A stretch of DNA of 35,795 bases from Nemertoderma westbladi. Taxonomy: Eukaryota; Xenacoelomorpha; Nemertodermatida; Nemertodermatidae. Shown here piece by piece: positions 8,854-17,728 of the stretch (position 1 is its first letter; each line of letters opens with the position of its first letter). A model generated the notes under the pieces. That model was not told where the DNA came from and did not search any database. It was given only the letters and a program-made list of their open reading frames with translations. The DNA is taken from positions 1 to 35,795 of the forward strand of contig JAUCBJ010002807.1 of the NCBI GenBank assembly GCA_032718475.1, in the 5' to 3' direction. The position numbers were made by a program, and so were the translations under genes.

Positions 8854-9283
8854 TTGCCTACTTGTAACATAGTTGTGGATGGCGTTTCACTGCCCTGGGT
8901 CGAAGAAGCAGTGCATTTAGGTATTATTTTAGATAATAAGTACAACCTATTAAAGGATATTCAGCGTAAAAGGGGTGCTTTTTTGGGAAAACTATCTAGT
9001 TTAAGGCAGGAAATTCATTTTGCAAGACCAGAAGTTTTAACTAAGATACAACAATTGTATACAACCAGTTTCTATGGTAGTGCTCGTTAGGATCTGTGGT
9101 CCGATAATTGTAATAGAATATTTACTGGAATAATAATGTACGATATATTTTTGGATTACCAAACATTCCGCATAGATTTATATCTGAGCGGTTGGTTGAT
9201 TTTACACACCCAAAGGTTATATGCTTTGTAAAAGGTTTGTTAATTTTACTAGTAGTTTTATGAAGTTTACTGCGATTAGTTTA
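8854..9283 (+). pseudogene. CR1-like ORF2 C-terminal region, first part
   Basis: The frame reads ATLPTCNIVVDGVSLPWVEEAVHLG, QRKRGAFLGKLSSLRQE, FARPEVLTKIQQLYTTSFYGS and then, in a shifted frame, FGLPNIPHRFISERL. Related LINEs of cnidarians and molluscs carry the same W-V-HLG / KRA-F-GK / LY-TSFYGS series after the RT. The region is interrupted at about 9285 by the nested LINE and continues at about 10140 (RYLTNLVHNHFRSRTG). Confidence 0.65.
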
Positions 9284-9284
9284 T

Positions 9285-10138
9285 AACAAAAAGATACGAG
9301 ACATGACAGGTGCTCAACTTAGAAAATTAGCCAAATTGCCACACTTGAATGCACTACGGGAATACCACGCACTCAAATACCTCTACAAATATGTTACAAA
9401 TCAAATCGCGCCATTCCAAAACCTAAAACTACCATTCCTTTCACAATTACTAAATAATAATAAATTACTAAATGTAATCAAACACAATCAAGATACCAAA
9501 GACAAATAACAAGTATGGTACATACTCATTCTTTGTCGCCTGCAGTCGCACATGGAATAGATTAAGAAAAGTCGTACGTGATAAAATTCGCAATAACAAC
9601 TTCATCCCACAATTCAAAAAACATTTCATGGAACAAACAATACGACAAGTCAGCCATCACCTAGCAACAAAAAAATAACTCAAATATATTATAAAATCAC
9701 ACATAACACATTATTATATTGCGCTCTCCCTCGTCAGATACGCCTACCATTGTGCTAGTACTTAGCTTTGTCTGTGTTTGTATGGTCTATGTTTGTATGT
9801 AGTGTGTACTGTATGTATGAATGGAAATCTTACCGTAGGCAGGCACATCTGTGTGATGAACACTTACCCTCTCCTGTATGTATTATATCTGTATGTATGT
9901 CTAGGCCTGGTTTTAACCATTAACTTTAGTGTATATATTAAACTTATACTGTATAAATAGCATATTAGTCATATTACATTACATTATACATTTGTTCTAA
10001 ACATTTGAGCCCGTCGACTTTGGCCTTTTTAATTATCAGTTACGGTGTATTTATTTAGTATACTAATAACTGCCTTCAGTCAGCTTGCTGACTGAAGTTT
10101 TAAGGCTAATAAATTGAATTGAATAGATCGAATTGAAT
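9285..10138 (+). mobile_element. Nested 5'-truncated CR1-group LINE fragment
   Basis: This fragment carries a different LINE C-terminus: LAKLPHLNALREYHALKYLYKY (9320-9390) and, after a frame change, NKYGTYSFFVACSRTWN, then PQFKKHF, ending at a stop near 9678. A 3' UTR of about 450 bp follows, with a perfect hairpin at 10074-10097 and a TTGAATTGAATAG-type tail at 10112-10138. On both sides the host LINE C-terminal coding sequence resumes, so it inserted into that element. No clear target-site duplication was found. Confidence 0.7.
10074..10097 (+). other. Perfect 3'-UTR hairpin of nested LINE
   Basis: CTTCAGTCAGC, a TT loop and GCTGACTGAAG form an 11-bp perfect stem about 20 bases before the TTGAAT tail. 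In CR1/L2-type LINEs the 3' hairpin is recognised by the element's own RT; that role here is inferred from position. Confidence 0.6.
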
Positions 10139-10139
10139 G

Positions 10140-10580
10140 AAATCTTCTAAATTGTGTGTTCGTTACTTGACTAATTTGGTACATAATCATTTTCGGAGTA
10201 GGACTGGGTTAAAGTTAAGGCGAATTGCCAATGAATGCAATATTTTTGATATTAATAATTTAAATAAAGTTGCAGTCAATATGTTGCGGTAGGTTGACTC
10301 ACCACCTAAGTCTATATGGAGGATAGGGAATTATCCGTGGTCTTAAAGTTTGGGCCAGAAATAAATGGGTTCAGTCGAAATACTGAAATTGAGGATATTT
10401 TACTATACGTACTGTATCTAGAACATGATTTTATGTCTGTTTGTTAATCTCCTCTGTTTAATTATCTATTTCCTTTTTTTTGTGCTTGTGCTCTACTATT
10501 TCAACATTTGTATTTGCTGTCGTATCTTACAGGTCTTAAGTATTCTGTTCCTATGTGAACGATAATAATAATAATAATAT
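10140..10580 (+). pseudogene. CR1-like LINE C-terminal remainder and 3' tail
   Basis: The sequence resumes the host LINE: SSKLCVRYLTNLVHNHFRSRTG, then RRIANECNIFDINNLN and SIWRIGNYPWS, followed by a short 3' UTR and GATAATAATAATAATAATA at 10561-10579. The tail type is usual for CR1-group elements. Two or more stops fall within this part. Confidence 0.6.
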
Positions 10581-12395
10581 ACCTGTATCCACATTTGCCG
10601 TTGTTAAATTTTTGCAGTAATTACAGTAATTCAGTAACAGTTGAGTAATTACAGATTCTTAAAAAAAAATGTCACTGTATATACCTGTAACCACAATTGC
10701 CGTTATTCAATTTTTGTCAATCGGGGACATATTAAGTGGTGTAGTAGAATACATAATGTTCCAGTATCTCCTGTCTGCTAACTATACATCATCTACAGAC
10801 TATGATGTTTCTTAAAATTAATAGACAAATTTTCGAACTTTCATTTGGTATATAAAATATTAACTTTTATTGACATTAGATAGAAACTAGAGCTCCTTTT
10901 TTAACTGCTCCTTTTCCTGCCACCTTTTTTGTTGAAACAAAACATGACGTTTTCCGTGGTTTTTTACGATATCAATCAAAATGTAATGCTATTTATTTAC
11001 AGTAGCGTTTAGCAAACATGGTTTCCTAGATTCATACAGATATACTGTACTACCAAAAGTTGTATATTTGTGGGACAGTGGCCCTCCCCACAATGTCTGA
11101 CTGTAACCATAGCGAATATCCATAAGCTAAATAAATACCTGAAATGGTCAACTTGAGAAATTAATTTGTCAAGGAAATCTCATCACCCGCGATGGGAAAT
11201 ATGTGATCAGTCTTCTTTCATGGTGAATGCTCCGGTCGAACCCTACTAACTATACAGTACTTGGGCAAATTTAGAGTGGCGGTGTATAACATAAATAGTC
11301 TTGGGCCTGTTTAACAAAAATACAGAGGGCATACAGTATTATTTCATATTTTTTGATGGAACTTATTTATTGGCCCTTGAAGTTGCCCAGGAATTATCAT
11401 CAAAAGTCATATATGTATATGTGTGACCACACTAGACCTCAACGTACCCCGACCTACCACGGGCCCCTGGCTGCAGCTCTCCATCAGCCACCCCATTAAG
11501 ACGGCCCTGGTTTTCACTTTTTCGTATGTATTCGCCACTTTTTTGTTTCTGAAATCCATTATTTGCTAAATTTTGAGAAACCCAACTGTCATTCCCGTAT
11601 TAGGGTTTAAAACTCCCGTTGCTATGACAATAATCGTTGCATTGTTAAATAAAATAACCATATAAAGACCCCATTTATAATTTTAATTATCTAAAATGCT
11701 TAAATTCTTAACCTCTAAGGCGAATGAAATACCAAAACGATACTGGAATTGCATAAATAATAAAATGTACCTGTTGCTATGGTAACAAAATAATAATCAC
11801 TCCGCTTGCTATCATAAATGTTGACTATAATGTATTGATATGCATCTGAAATACATATAAAATGTTTCTGACGGATATTCTGTCGTTTCGGTTGCTATGG
11901 TAATAAGAAAATTCTATATTTAAATCTATATTTAAAGTGATGAAACATTACAGGTCATATTTTGCTAGTTTCCTTGGTTACATGGCAACTGCCAATCCAT
12001 TTTTATGGCGCCACCATTACAACAAATATACAGGGACTTATTGACAATATATTTTGAATGTTTTATGATTTTATCACAAGGGGAGCACGAATAAGTATGT
12101 CGCAATGGTTTAGAAAACTATTGATATGTGAAAAAACTCACCGAAATTTGCAGTAAAAATGACATTTGAAGACGTATTTTGGTAACTGGATTCTAAAATC
12201 TACCTCAAAAGATTCTCTGATGTCGGTTTAGGGGTGGTAGGCAAGGTTAGAATTCTGTAGGGTCAATAGAAAATTGTATTTTGCAAATGACCTTGTGTTG
12301 CCATGGTTTTAAACGGGACCCAAAAATTCACGATTGAGCTTGGCATCCGACGGATTCGGAATCAGCGCACTCGATATAACTTAAAACCGTTGGAT
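10581..12395. other. Gene-free AT-rich stretch with repeated short motifs
   Basis: No gene is recognised. ATACCTGTAACCACAATTGCCGTT occurs twice in variant form near 10580 and 10680. Five X-box-like palindromes of the type GTTGCTATGGTAAC occur at 11618, 11773, 11891, 11976 and 12297. The rest is AT-rich without visible coding sense. Confidence 0.5.
11618..12310. repeat. Cluster of X-box-like palindromes
   Basis: Sites: 11618-11630 (GTTGCTATGACAA), 11773-11786 (GTTGCTATGGTAAC), 11891-11904 (one mismatch), 11976-11989 (GGTTACATGGCAAC) and 12297-12310 (GTTGCCATGGTTTT). The RFX transcription-factor X-box consensus is GTNRCC-N(0-3)-RGYAAC. Palindromes at 21537-21550, 21864-21878 and 23056-23067 are of the same kind. 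They may be remnants of repeat termini and need not be active binding sites. Confidence 0.5.
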
Positions 12396-12399
12396 GCCA

Positions 12400-12541
12400 T
12401 TTTATAGCCCCAGAAAACAATTAAAAGATAATTTAAATAACTGGGACTCTAAATGTCCTCTAAATGTGGGACATCTAGAGAAATGAGGCCTACCAAGGCC
12501 GTTATTTAAATTATCTTTTAATTGTCTTCCGGGGTTATAAA
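12400..12541. repeat. Long inverted repeat with 24-bp perfect core
   Basis: The 24 bases at 12418-12441 are the exact reverse complement of 12501-12524. The match extends outward with three mismatches to TTTATAGCCCC (12401) and GGGGTTATAA (12540), giving about 41-bp arms around a 59-bp loop. It could be the termini of a tiny nonautonomous element or a hairpin-forming repeat. No flanking duplication was identified. Confidence 0.75.
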
Positions 12542-12787
12542 ACTCTTGTTCCATCAACCCCCTGTAATGGATAATTGTGATGCCCTAAAGTCGGCTTGCC
12601 ACTACCTTAAGCAATTTAAACTGAACATAGCAGTGAACCGTGGCATCCGCAACCTGTTTGTATGTAAAGAACGTATAGTTAGGCTATCTTATTTTTTTTT
12701 GTTAGATGACATCTAGAAATGAGGCCTACCTCCTTTAATGGATCATTGTGACGCCCTTAAGTCGGCTTGCCACTACCTTAAGCAATT
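12469..12787 (+). repeat. Direct duplication partly interrupted
   Basis: GACATCTAG(AG)AAATGAGGCCTACC occurs at 12469-12495 and 12707-12729. AAGTCGGCTTGCCACTACC and flanking bases occur at about 12560-12618 and 12729-12787. In the first copy the two blocks are separated by the right arm of the inverted repeat; in the second they are adjacent. So the inverted-repeat segment is an addition to (or a loss from) one copy of a duplicated unit. Confidence 0.65.
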
Positions 12788-13280
12788 ACCCAAATTTGCC
12801 TTCGCCATCACTATTTCGGCAAAAAGGAACCACACTATAATAACAATAAGTCAATCCTAATATACTTTGATGAGGCAGTGCCCACTATGTGATTCCTGAT
12901 TGGTTGGTTGACTACCATTACCTTGGGGAAATGCCAGTCATATATGAGAAGATCTTCTGTTATTTGCTCCTCGAATTGGAATTATCATTTTCAGTCTTCT
13001 CCCCTTTCAGCGGTAGACAGATCAGATCGATTACAGTCTCCACAAAGGCGCTGGCTGTGTTCTTGTAAATCTCTCACAAATTTCAACTTGAAGATATTAT
13101 AAATAACTTAATGAAAGAAGGATTTTACTATTGACTGATAATAAATGTGTGGTGATATAATCCGGCAGTCACAACATACTGGTAAAGTATAACCTGAACT
13201 AGAGGGTCAGACTCAACTGCAGATAATTAAACAGTAGGTCTAAACAAAGGAAATACCAAACTGAAAGTAGTTTGAGAGTC
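12788..13280. other. Stretch without gene, may contain Gypsy 3' LTR
   Basis: No coding sense is visible. It lies 3' of the Gypsy pol gene (minus strand), where the 3' LTR should be. The probable LTR start is at 13293, but no partner LTR exists in the window to define its far end. Confidence 0.35.
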
Positions 13281-13465
13281 AGTGTATACTACACATACCC
13301 TTTGTGATACATGAGGAACATTATGTGATTATTGAAGATTAAAATATAAGAAATTAAATCGAGAGTGTAATAAATATAAATATTTATTATCACTCATTAG
13401 TCCAGTTAGTTATTGATTGATTAATAATTAATTTTATTTCGTTTACGCATAGTCAGACTCTTTAG

Positions 13466-13930
13466 TTATAGTAGACAGTTTGCGTATTGCGTGGGTGCCC
13501 TGATCACTCTACCCAAGCGGGTTTGGGCGGTCGGGGAGGATTATGGTGGGGCGGGTGTGGGGTGGGGTACTGCGGCTGGAGAGGGGGATGGGCTAGGCAC
13601 CCTGGGAATGGCTGGACGTGCGGCGACTTCTGCCCATGAGCTGGGTGGCTGGGCGGCATGGGGCACTGTGGGTTGTGTCGCTACATGCTGGGGTGGTGCA
13701 GTTGTAGGGGTCTGTGGTGAGCCGCTAGGGGGCGCTGCGCAGTGCCTCTCATGAAGCAGTACTGCAGCTGCACGTTGGTAGCACGTGGTAGTCGTGGTTC
13801 GGGTGGGCCTCAGTCAAGGTACCTTGGCCAGTCCAGTGCTTGGTAGTGGTGTCCTGGATGACCACTGGTTGACCTATGGAGAGCACCTGCAATGGCCTAG
13901 TGTGGCTATAGTAAGTTGAACGCAGGGCTT
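13466..13930 (-). pseudogene. Gypsy pol C-terminal tail
   Basis: The minus strand reads PLQVLSIGQPVVIQDTTTKHW, then GQGTLTEAHPNHDYHV, which matches the G-x-V-x-x-Q...W...G-x-V...R-x-Y-x-V post-integrase domain. It continues with a long Pro/Ala-rich tail (antisense of the G-rich block at 13491-13754) ending GRVIRAPTQYAN and a stop at 13466. A P-rich tail ending in R-x(n)-P-x-x-Y/F is usual for this lineage. GC content here is far above the flanks. Confidence 0.65.
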
Positions 13931-14099
13931 ATTGGTGGGAAACCACAATTTCATCCAGTTCTTTAAAACATTTTCTCAATTTAGGGTCAAATGAAGATAA
14001 ATTAATGGGGAGTGCCTCTCGGTTGTTTCTCCCGTAGAGGAGTTTGGCGGGGGAACGACCGCCGTACCAGGGTGTGTTCCAGTACGCGAGGATGCCGCG

Positions 14100-14883
14100 T
14101 GCAATACTGTCGGGGTCATGGTTCGATTAGTTTCTTTAGAGCCTTAACCACTGCTTTGGCTCTGCCATTGGTGTGGGGGAGGTAGGGGGTCGAGGGCTCG
14201 AGTTTAACTTCCCAGTTCGATAGAAAGGATATCACAGAGTCTGAGACGAGTTTTGAGGACCCCCATCTGTGTGGAAAATAAGGGGTACAGCAGTGGCAAG
14301 AAATAAATATCGGAGTCTCGCTATGATCATAAGCAATGTAGTATCAGAGCCAAAGTGGTAGAGCATGGGCCAACCTGTAAATTTGTCTGTGGTGATGAGG
14401 TATTGGATTGCGTCGACAACACATAGATTGGCATGGATTCGCATGAAGGGCGGGTTGCCTCCAGGTTACGCTGAAGTGGTTCTGGAGTGTATGAGGGGAG
14501 GGTGGTCTGGCTGGAGTGGCAATGCTCGACTGACTGTTTAACATCATTACTGATAGTTGGCCACCAAACGGAGTGGGTGGTGCGCTCACGGGTTTTATTT
14601 AACCCTGGTGTGCAGAATGGAGCTGCTGTAAGGTTTTTGTGTGTAATTCCACAGGTATGTATAACTGGGGACCACGAAGGATAATCCCATTGCGGATCAT
14701 AAGGTCAGATCGATGTTGGAAATAGGGGCAGACCAGGTCATTGGTAACGTTGTTTTTCGAGGTAGACCAGCCTTCCTGTGGTAGCGAGAAGTGTGCAGTA
14801 AACTGGGTCCCGTTGGCTGGTTTTGTTGATCTGGTTGGGGCGAACATCCCGGGAATCCAGAGAGGGAATCTCGGTGGCAGCAA
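14100..14883 (-). pseudogene. Gypsy integrase
   Basis: Minus-strand pieces: the zinc-binding region (SDLMIRNGIILRG then LHTKTLQQLHSAHQG, 14883-14599) and the DDE core (YLITTDKFTGWPML, LIFHTDGGPQ, 14444-14232; then SVISFLSNWEV and STPYLPHTNGRAKAVVKALK, 14232-14105). Integrase inserts element cDNA into the chromosome. The third catalytic residue, normally Glu in NG-x-A-E, reads Lys (GRAKAVV), which would abolish catalysis. Stops and frame changes also separate the pieces. Confidence 0.75.
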
Positions 14884-14953
14884 CGTTTATGATGAACTCC
14901 CGGTCCGTGTCATCGGTTGGGGTTAGGAGGAGGTCCTCTGGGACTGGAGTATG

Positions 14954-15556
14954 TCATGGTGCACAGGAGAATGCATCAGCCACGAGGTGTTTGGCACCCT
15001 TCTGGTGTCTGGCAGTGAAATTGAACCGAGAGAGTTCTGTTTTGAGGTGGTCATTTGTCACTTGATCCAGTCTACAATCATTGAGGATCGGGATGAGTGG
15101 GCTGGAATCAGTGACGAGATCGAAATGCCGTAGCCCATCCAAGAAATGGCGACACTTGTATGCCGCCCAGGCCACCCCGAGGGCCTCCAGTTGGCCATCG
15201 TGGACCAGGTCGCCTCATGTTTGGCGAGGGTCCGGAAGCCGCACTGAACTGTGAGCCAGCGATTATTATCATACTGCTGGAGTAGGATACCGAGGCCGGA
15301 GCAGGATGCATCGGTAAGTAATTCTGTCTGAAGGTCTGGGTGGAATCCCAACAGGTAGTGGGGACTGGATAGTACGGATCGTATCATTTCGAGGATCGAG
15401 CCACAACCACTCGGTCCGGTTTGAGTTTAACCCATGTAATGGCTCCACGAGTTGCGTTATTTCAGCTGTAGAGTTTCCGAGTAGTGGGGCTAGTACGAAG
15501 AAGGAATGGAGTTTGCAGCGGCATGTAGGCAATGGGAAGTTCTGGAGGTCATCCAT
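14954..15556 (-). pseudogene. Gypsy RNase H and connection region
   Basis: Minus-strand segments: LHSFFVLAPLLGNSTAEITQ and LNSNRTEWLWLDP (RT connection), LLTDASCSGLGILLQQYD (RNase H first Asp), then CRHFLDGLRHFDLVTDSSPLIPILND, NDHLKTELSRFNF and HLVADAFSCAP. The TDAS, TD-PL and A-D-A-S-APs pattern is standard for Gypsy RNase H, which degrades the RNA of the RNA/DNA hybrid. Three overlapping frames carry these, so it is broken. Confidence 0.75.
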
Positions 15557-15599
15557 CAGTTCCGGATCAATGCGGTAGCACCGTGGGAGACGAGGTAGC

Positions 15600-16092
15600 C
15601 GCCGAACTTGACCTCGGAGAGGCAGAATTGTACCTTCTTGGTATGAATAGAGATGTTGGCAGCATCACAGGCTGCGAGGACTCAGGCGATGTCCTCTGTT
15701 TGCTCATCGATTGTGTTGTAGAATATTATTATATCCTCGACAATTCTTCCATTAATTAGGACGCCCTGGGGCGCATTGTCCATCCATGAGTTGAATATGT
15801 CGGAGCTGCCATGCCAGCCCATTGGCCTCTGACAGTAATGGTACCAGCCACGCAATGTGGCGAAGGTTGTGAGGGGTCGACTCGCCTTGTGCAACACAAC
15901 CTGGTAGAAACCTTTTAGCCCATCTATGATGGTAAAGATTCGGGCTGTAGTAGGGATACGGCAAACCATAAGGAAGGGATGTGTGGAAAAGTAGGCAGGG
16001 CAAACTGTAGCCTTGTTGAGTTCTCGTAAGTCCACAGTTATATGAACAGACTTGGGGTCTTTTTTTAAGTGACCACCATGGGGCTGAGCCAC
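15600..16092 (-). pseudogene. Gypsy reverse transcriptase
   Basis: VHITVDLRELNKATVCPAY, IFTIIDGLKGFYQVVLHKAS, RPLTTFATLRGWYHY, RPMGWHGSSDIFNSWMD and IVEDIIIF follow in one 136-codon frame; then KVQFCLSEVKFGGYLVS is in another frame. These are RT motifs 1-6. The catalytic pair usually written as V/Y-x-DD reads VED (about 15733-15741), so the first Asp of the pair has become Glu. The Asp of motif 3 (IIDGLKG) is kept. The copy is probably dead. Confidence 0.8.
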
Positions 16093-16506
16093 TCGCTGGG
16101 TGAGTTCTCGTCATCAGATCCCCATGGCAACTTGGTCGTCAAGTTCCCGGTTGAAGGCTTGTTCCAAGTTGGCAGGAATTGGTCGGTTGGCATATGATTA
16201 TTTAGGTTTGGTGCTGGCGTGTAGTTTAATTGCAATTTCGCCTCCAGCCATAACTCTGCAGGTCCCAGAGAGGGGGCGAGGGAAACTTGAATTGAGGGCC
16301 TCCCGTATCATGGCTGGGATATGGTTGAGGGCCATGGGGGAGGGTGAGGGCTGGGTGAGGGGGCTGTGGGGAGTCTCAGTCTGGGTCACAATGGGGGCCT
16401 TGGTCTAGGAACGTAGTGGCTGCATGAGGGGCACAGTCTGGCCTCCCCGTAGTATGGGGCTCTGTAGGATACTGAGAAGAAAACAGGCCTTCCGGGAGAC
16501 AAGGGG

Positions 16507-16755
16507 TCACTGCGGGCCCTCCAGTACCCACACCTCTATAGTGCAGGCCGTATGCAAAATTGGGCATTGGAAGGTGGCTGTAAATAGTCCCTTAAACGTC
16601 CATCCAGACTGGCTACCATTGGCGAGTTTGGGTGCCTTGGGGGATGGGTTAGAGTTGTGGAGGTTCTCCACCCGACCACCAAACACAGAGAAGATCCAAA
16701 ATGGTACCGCAGTAATATTTGCCCCAGAATCAGGGAGAAACTGGAGCTCCTTCAT
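16507..16755 (-). pseudogene. Gypsy aspartic protease
   Basis: The 82-codon minus-strand ORF begins KELQFLPDSGANITAVP, with the DSGA active-site signature near 16720-16735 (retropepsins have D-S/T-G-A), and ends in EVWVLEGPQ. Such proteases form homodimers and process Gag-Pol. It lies between gag and RT, as expected. The usual C-terminal flap/ILG segment is not clearly readable. Confidence 0.7.
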
Positions 16756-16879
16756 GCCATATTTGCGGTTCTTGGAGACTTGGAAGGCCCAGGGTTAAAG
16801 TTTCCAGTTGCTCTAGTTCCTCCATAGAGGAGACCATGGGGGCAGTTGTCCAGTTCGGGACCGGAGAAGATTGACCAGA

Positions 16880-17714
16880 CTTGAAAGTTGTACGTGGTTG
16901 CTGTCTGGAATACCATGTTCCTCGGGGCCATTGGAGGTGTGGGCCTGGGACGCACAATGATATTGTTTATTGCGACACATTCAGTCCTAATGTCTGAGTT
17001 TATTGCAGTGCCTGCAACGTTCATTAGTTCCAGGGCAAGTTTCCCTGGAAGCATGGACTGGGTATCCACACTGTTGGCTCATATGCGTCTTGGGTGTGGG
17101 GAGGAGGCGCCAGTTGTTAGGGCGACTGTTGGGTGTGGTGGATGCCCATGCGGATGTGGGCATTGCTGGATATGTCGCCGGATAAGGCTGCCGGGTTCAA
17201 AGAGATGGAGGCAGTATCTTTTCTGGCTGTCCACACTGCCTGCGCCAAAGTAAGGGCGTCATTTAGGGAACTGTAAAAGGGCAGACGGAGGAGGTGTTCC
17301 ATTACCTACTTATCGGTAAGCCCAGCGATGAACTGGTCGAGGAGTCAATCAGTTAAATGCGCATCGGCTGTCGGGAGTGCCTCGAAGGAGCACTTAGTGG
17401 CGATATTGCGCAAATTAACGAGAAAAGTCTTGGGAGTTTCCTCTGGAAGGCGAGAATGGTGGGTGAGTTCTTGTCGGTGAACGCGTTTATTCATCCCCCC
17501 ATCGATATGGATGCTGAGTTTCTGTATAACAACATTCGCGTTGGTGTTCTCGACAGAGGAGAGAGTGAGTCCTTTGACTACGGCATTGGTTGCCCAGGAG
17601 AATGCAGTTGTTAGGGTGGCGCGTATCTGCCGGTTTGCAAGACAGAATAATTTCTCGGATAGATCCAGGATCTGGTGGGTAAGCGGAATCTGCCAAATGT
17701 AGATTGTCCACTGT
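16880..17714 (-). pseudogene. Gypsy gag with zinc knuckle
   Basis: Minus-strand frames read TLTTAFSWATNAVVKGLTL and NVVIQKLSIHIDGGMNKRV, then TPKTFLVNLRNIATKCSFEA, LLDQFIAGL, VMEHLLRLP and LNDALTLAQA, followed near 17083-16999 by CGYPVHASRETCPG then ERCRHCNK. The F-LR-x-A-x-C and L-DQ-F-x-GL signatures are typical of Gypsy Gag; the Cys/His cluster is a retroviral-type zinc knuckle binding RNA. The N-terminus is cut at the LINE junction (17714), and at least two stops lie within. Confidence 0.7.
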
Positions 17715-17728
17715 ATGCTGCATTGCAG

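Larger units (their letters stand above)
5380..10580 (+). mobile_element. CR1-group non-LTR retrotransposon, degenerate
   Basis: Order on the plus strand: ORF1 pieces (5425-6320), an endonuclease domain (6441-7290), a linker region (7255-7812), a reverse transcriptase (7860-8720), a C-terminal region (8850-9280, resuming at about 10140) and a (AAT)n-like tail at 10561-10580. Two-ORF layout, an apurinic-type endonuclease with a GDVN and S-GHSP pattern, and a YADD reverse transcriptase identify a CR1/Jockey-group LINE. Several frame changes make it inactive. A second LINE fragment interrupts it at about 9285-10138. The 5' boundary is uncertain. Confidence 0.8.
13281..17714 (-). mobile_element. 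Ty3/Gypsy LTR retrotransposon, 5'-truncated and degenerate
   Basis: On the minus strand, from high to low coordinates: gag with a zinc knuckle (17714-16900), aspartic protease (16755-16507), RT (16092-15600), RNase H (15390-14954), integrase (14883-14100) and the pol C-terminus (13930-13466). This is Gypsy domain order. Sequence style (HTDGG, NG-AVVK, DSGANITAVP) resembles the widespread K02A2.6-like invertebrate lineage. The 5' LTR and gag start are missing; at 17714 the element abuts an RTE LINE. After the pol stop, AAAGGG then TGTGTAGTATACACTG (13281-13300, minus) could be a polypurine tract and LTR start. It is an animal retroelement fossil with many frame changes. Confidence 0.8.

Noticed and set aside
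13491-13754. 87-codon Gly/Trp/Ala-rich ORF on the plus strand
   Set aside because: It is the antisense of the Pro/Ala-rich tail of the Gypsy pol protein, whose minus-strand frame ends in a recognisable RVIRAPTQYAN motif.
16100-17614. Several plus-strand ORFs of 60-124 codons
   Set aside because: All lie opposite Gypsy gag and protease frames and have no own motifs.
13281-17714. Possibility of an envelope-bearing retrovirus
   Set aside because: After integrase the frame runs into a short C-terminal pol tail and stops; no further ORF that could be an envelope lies before the presumed LTR.
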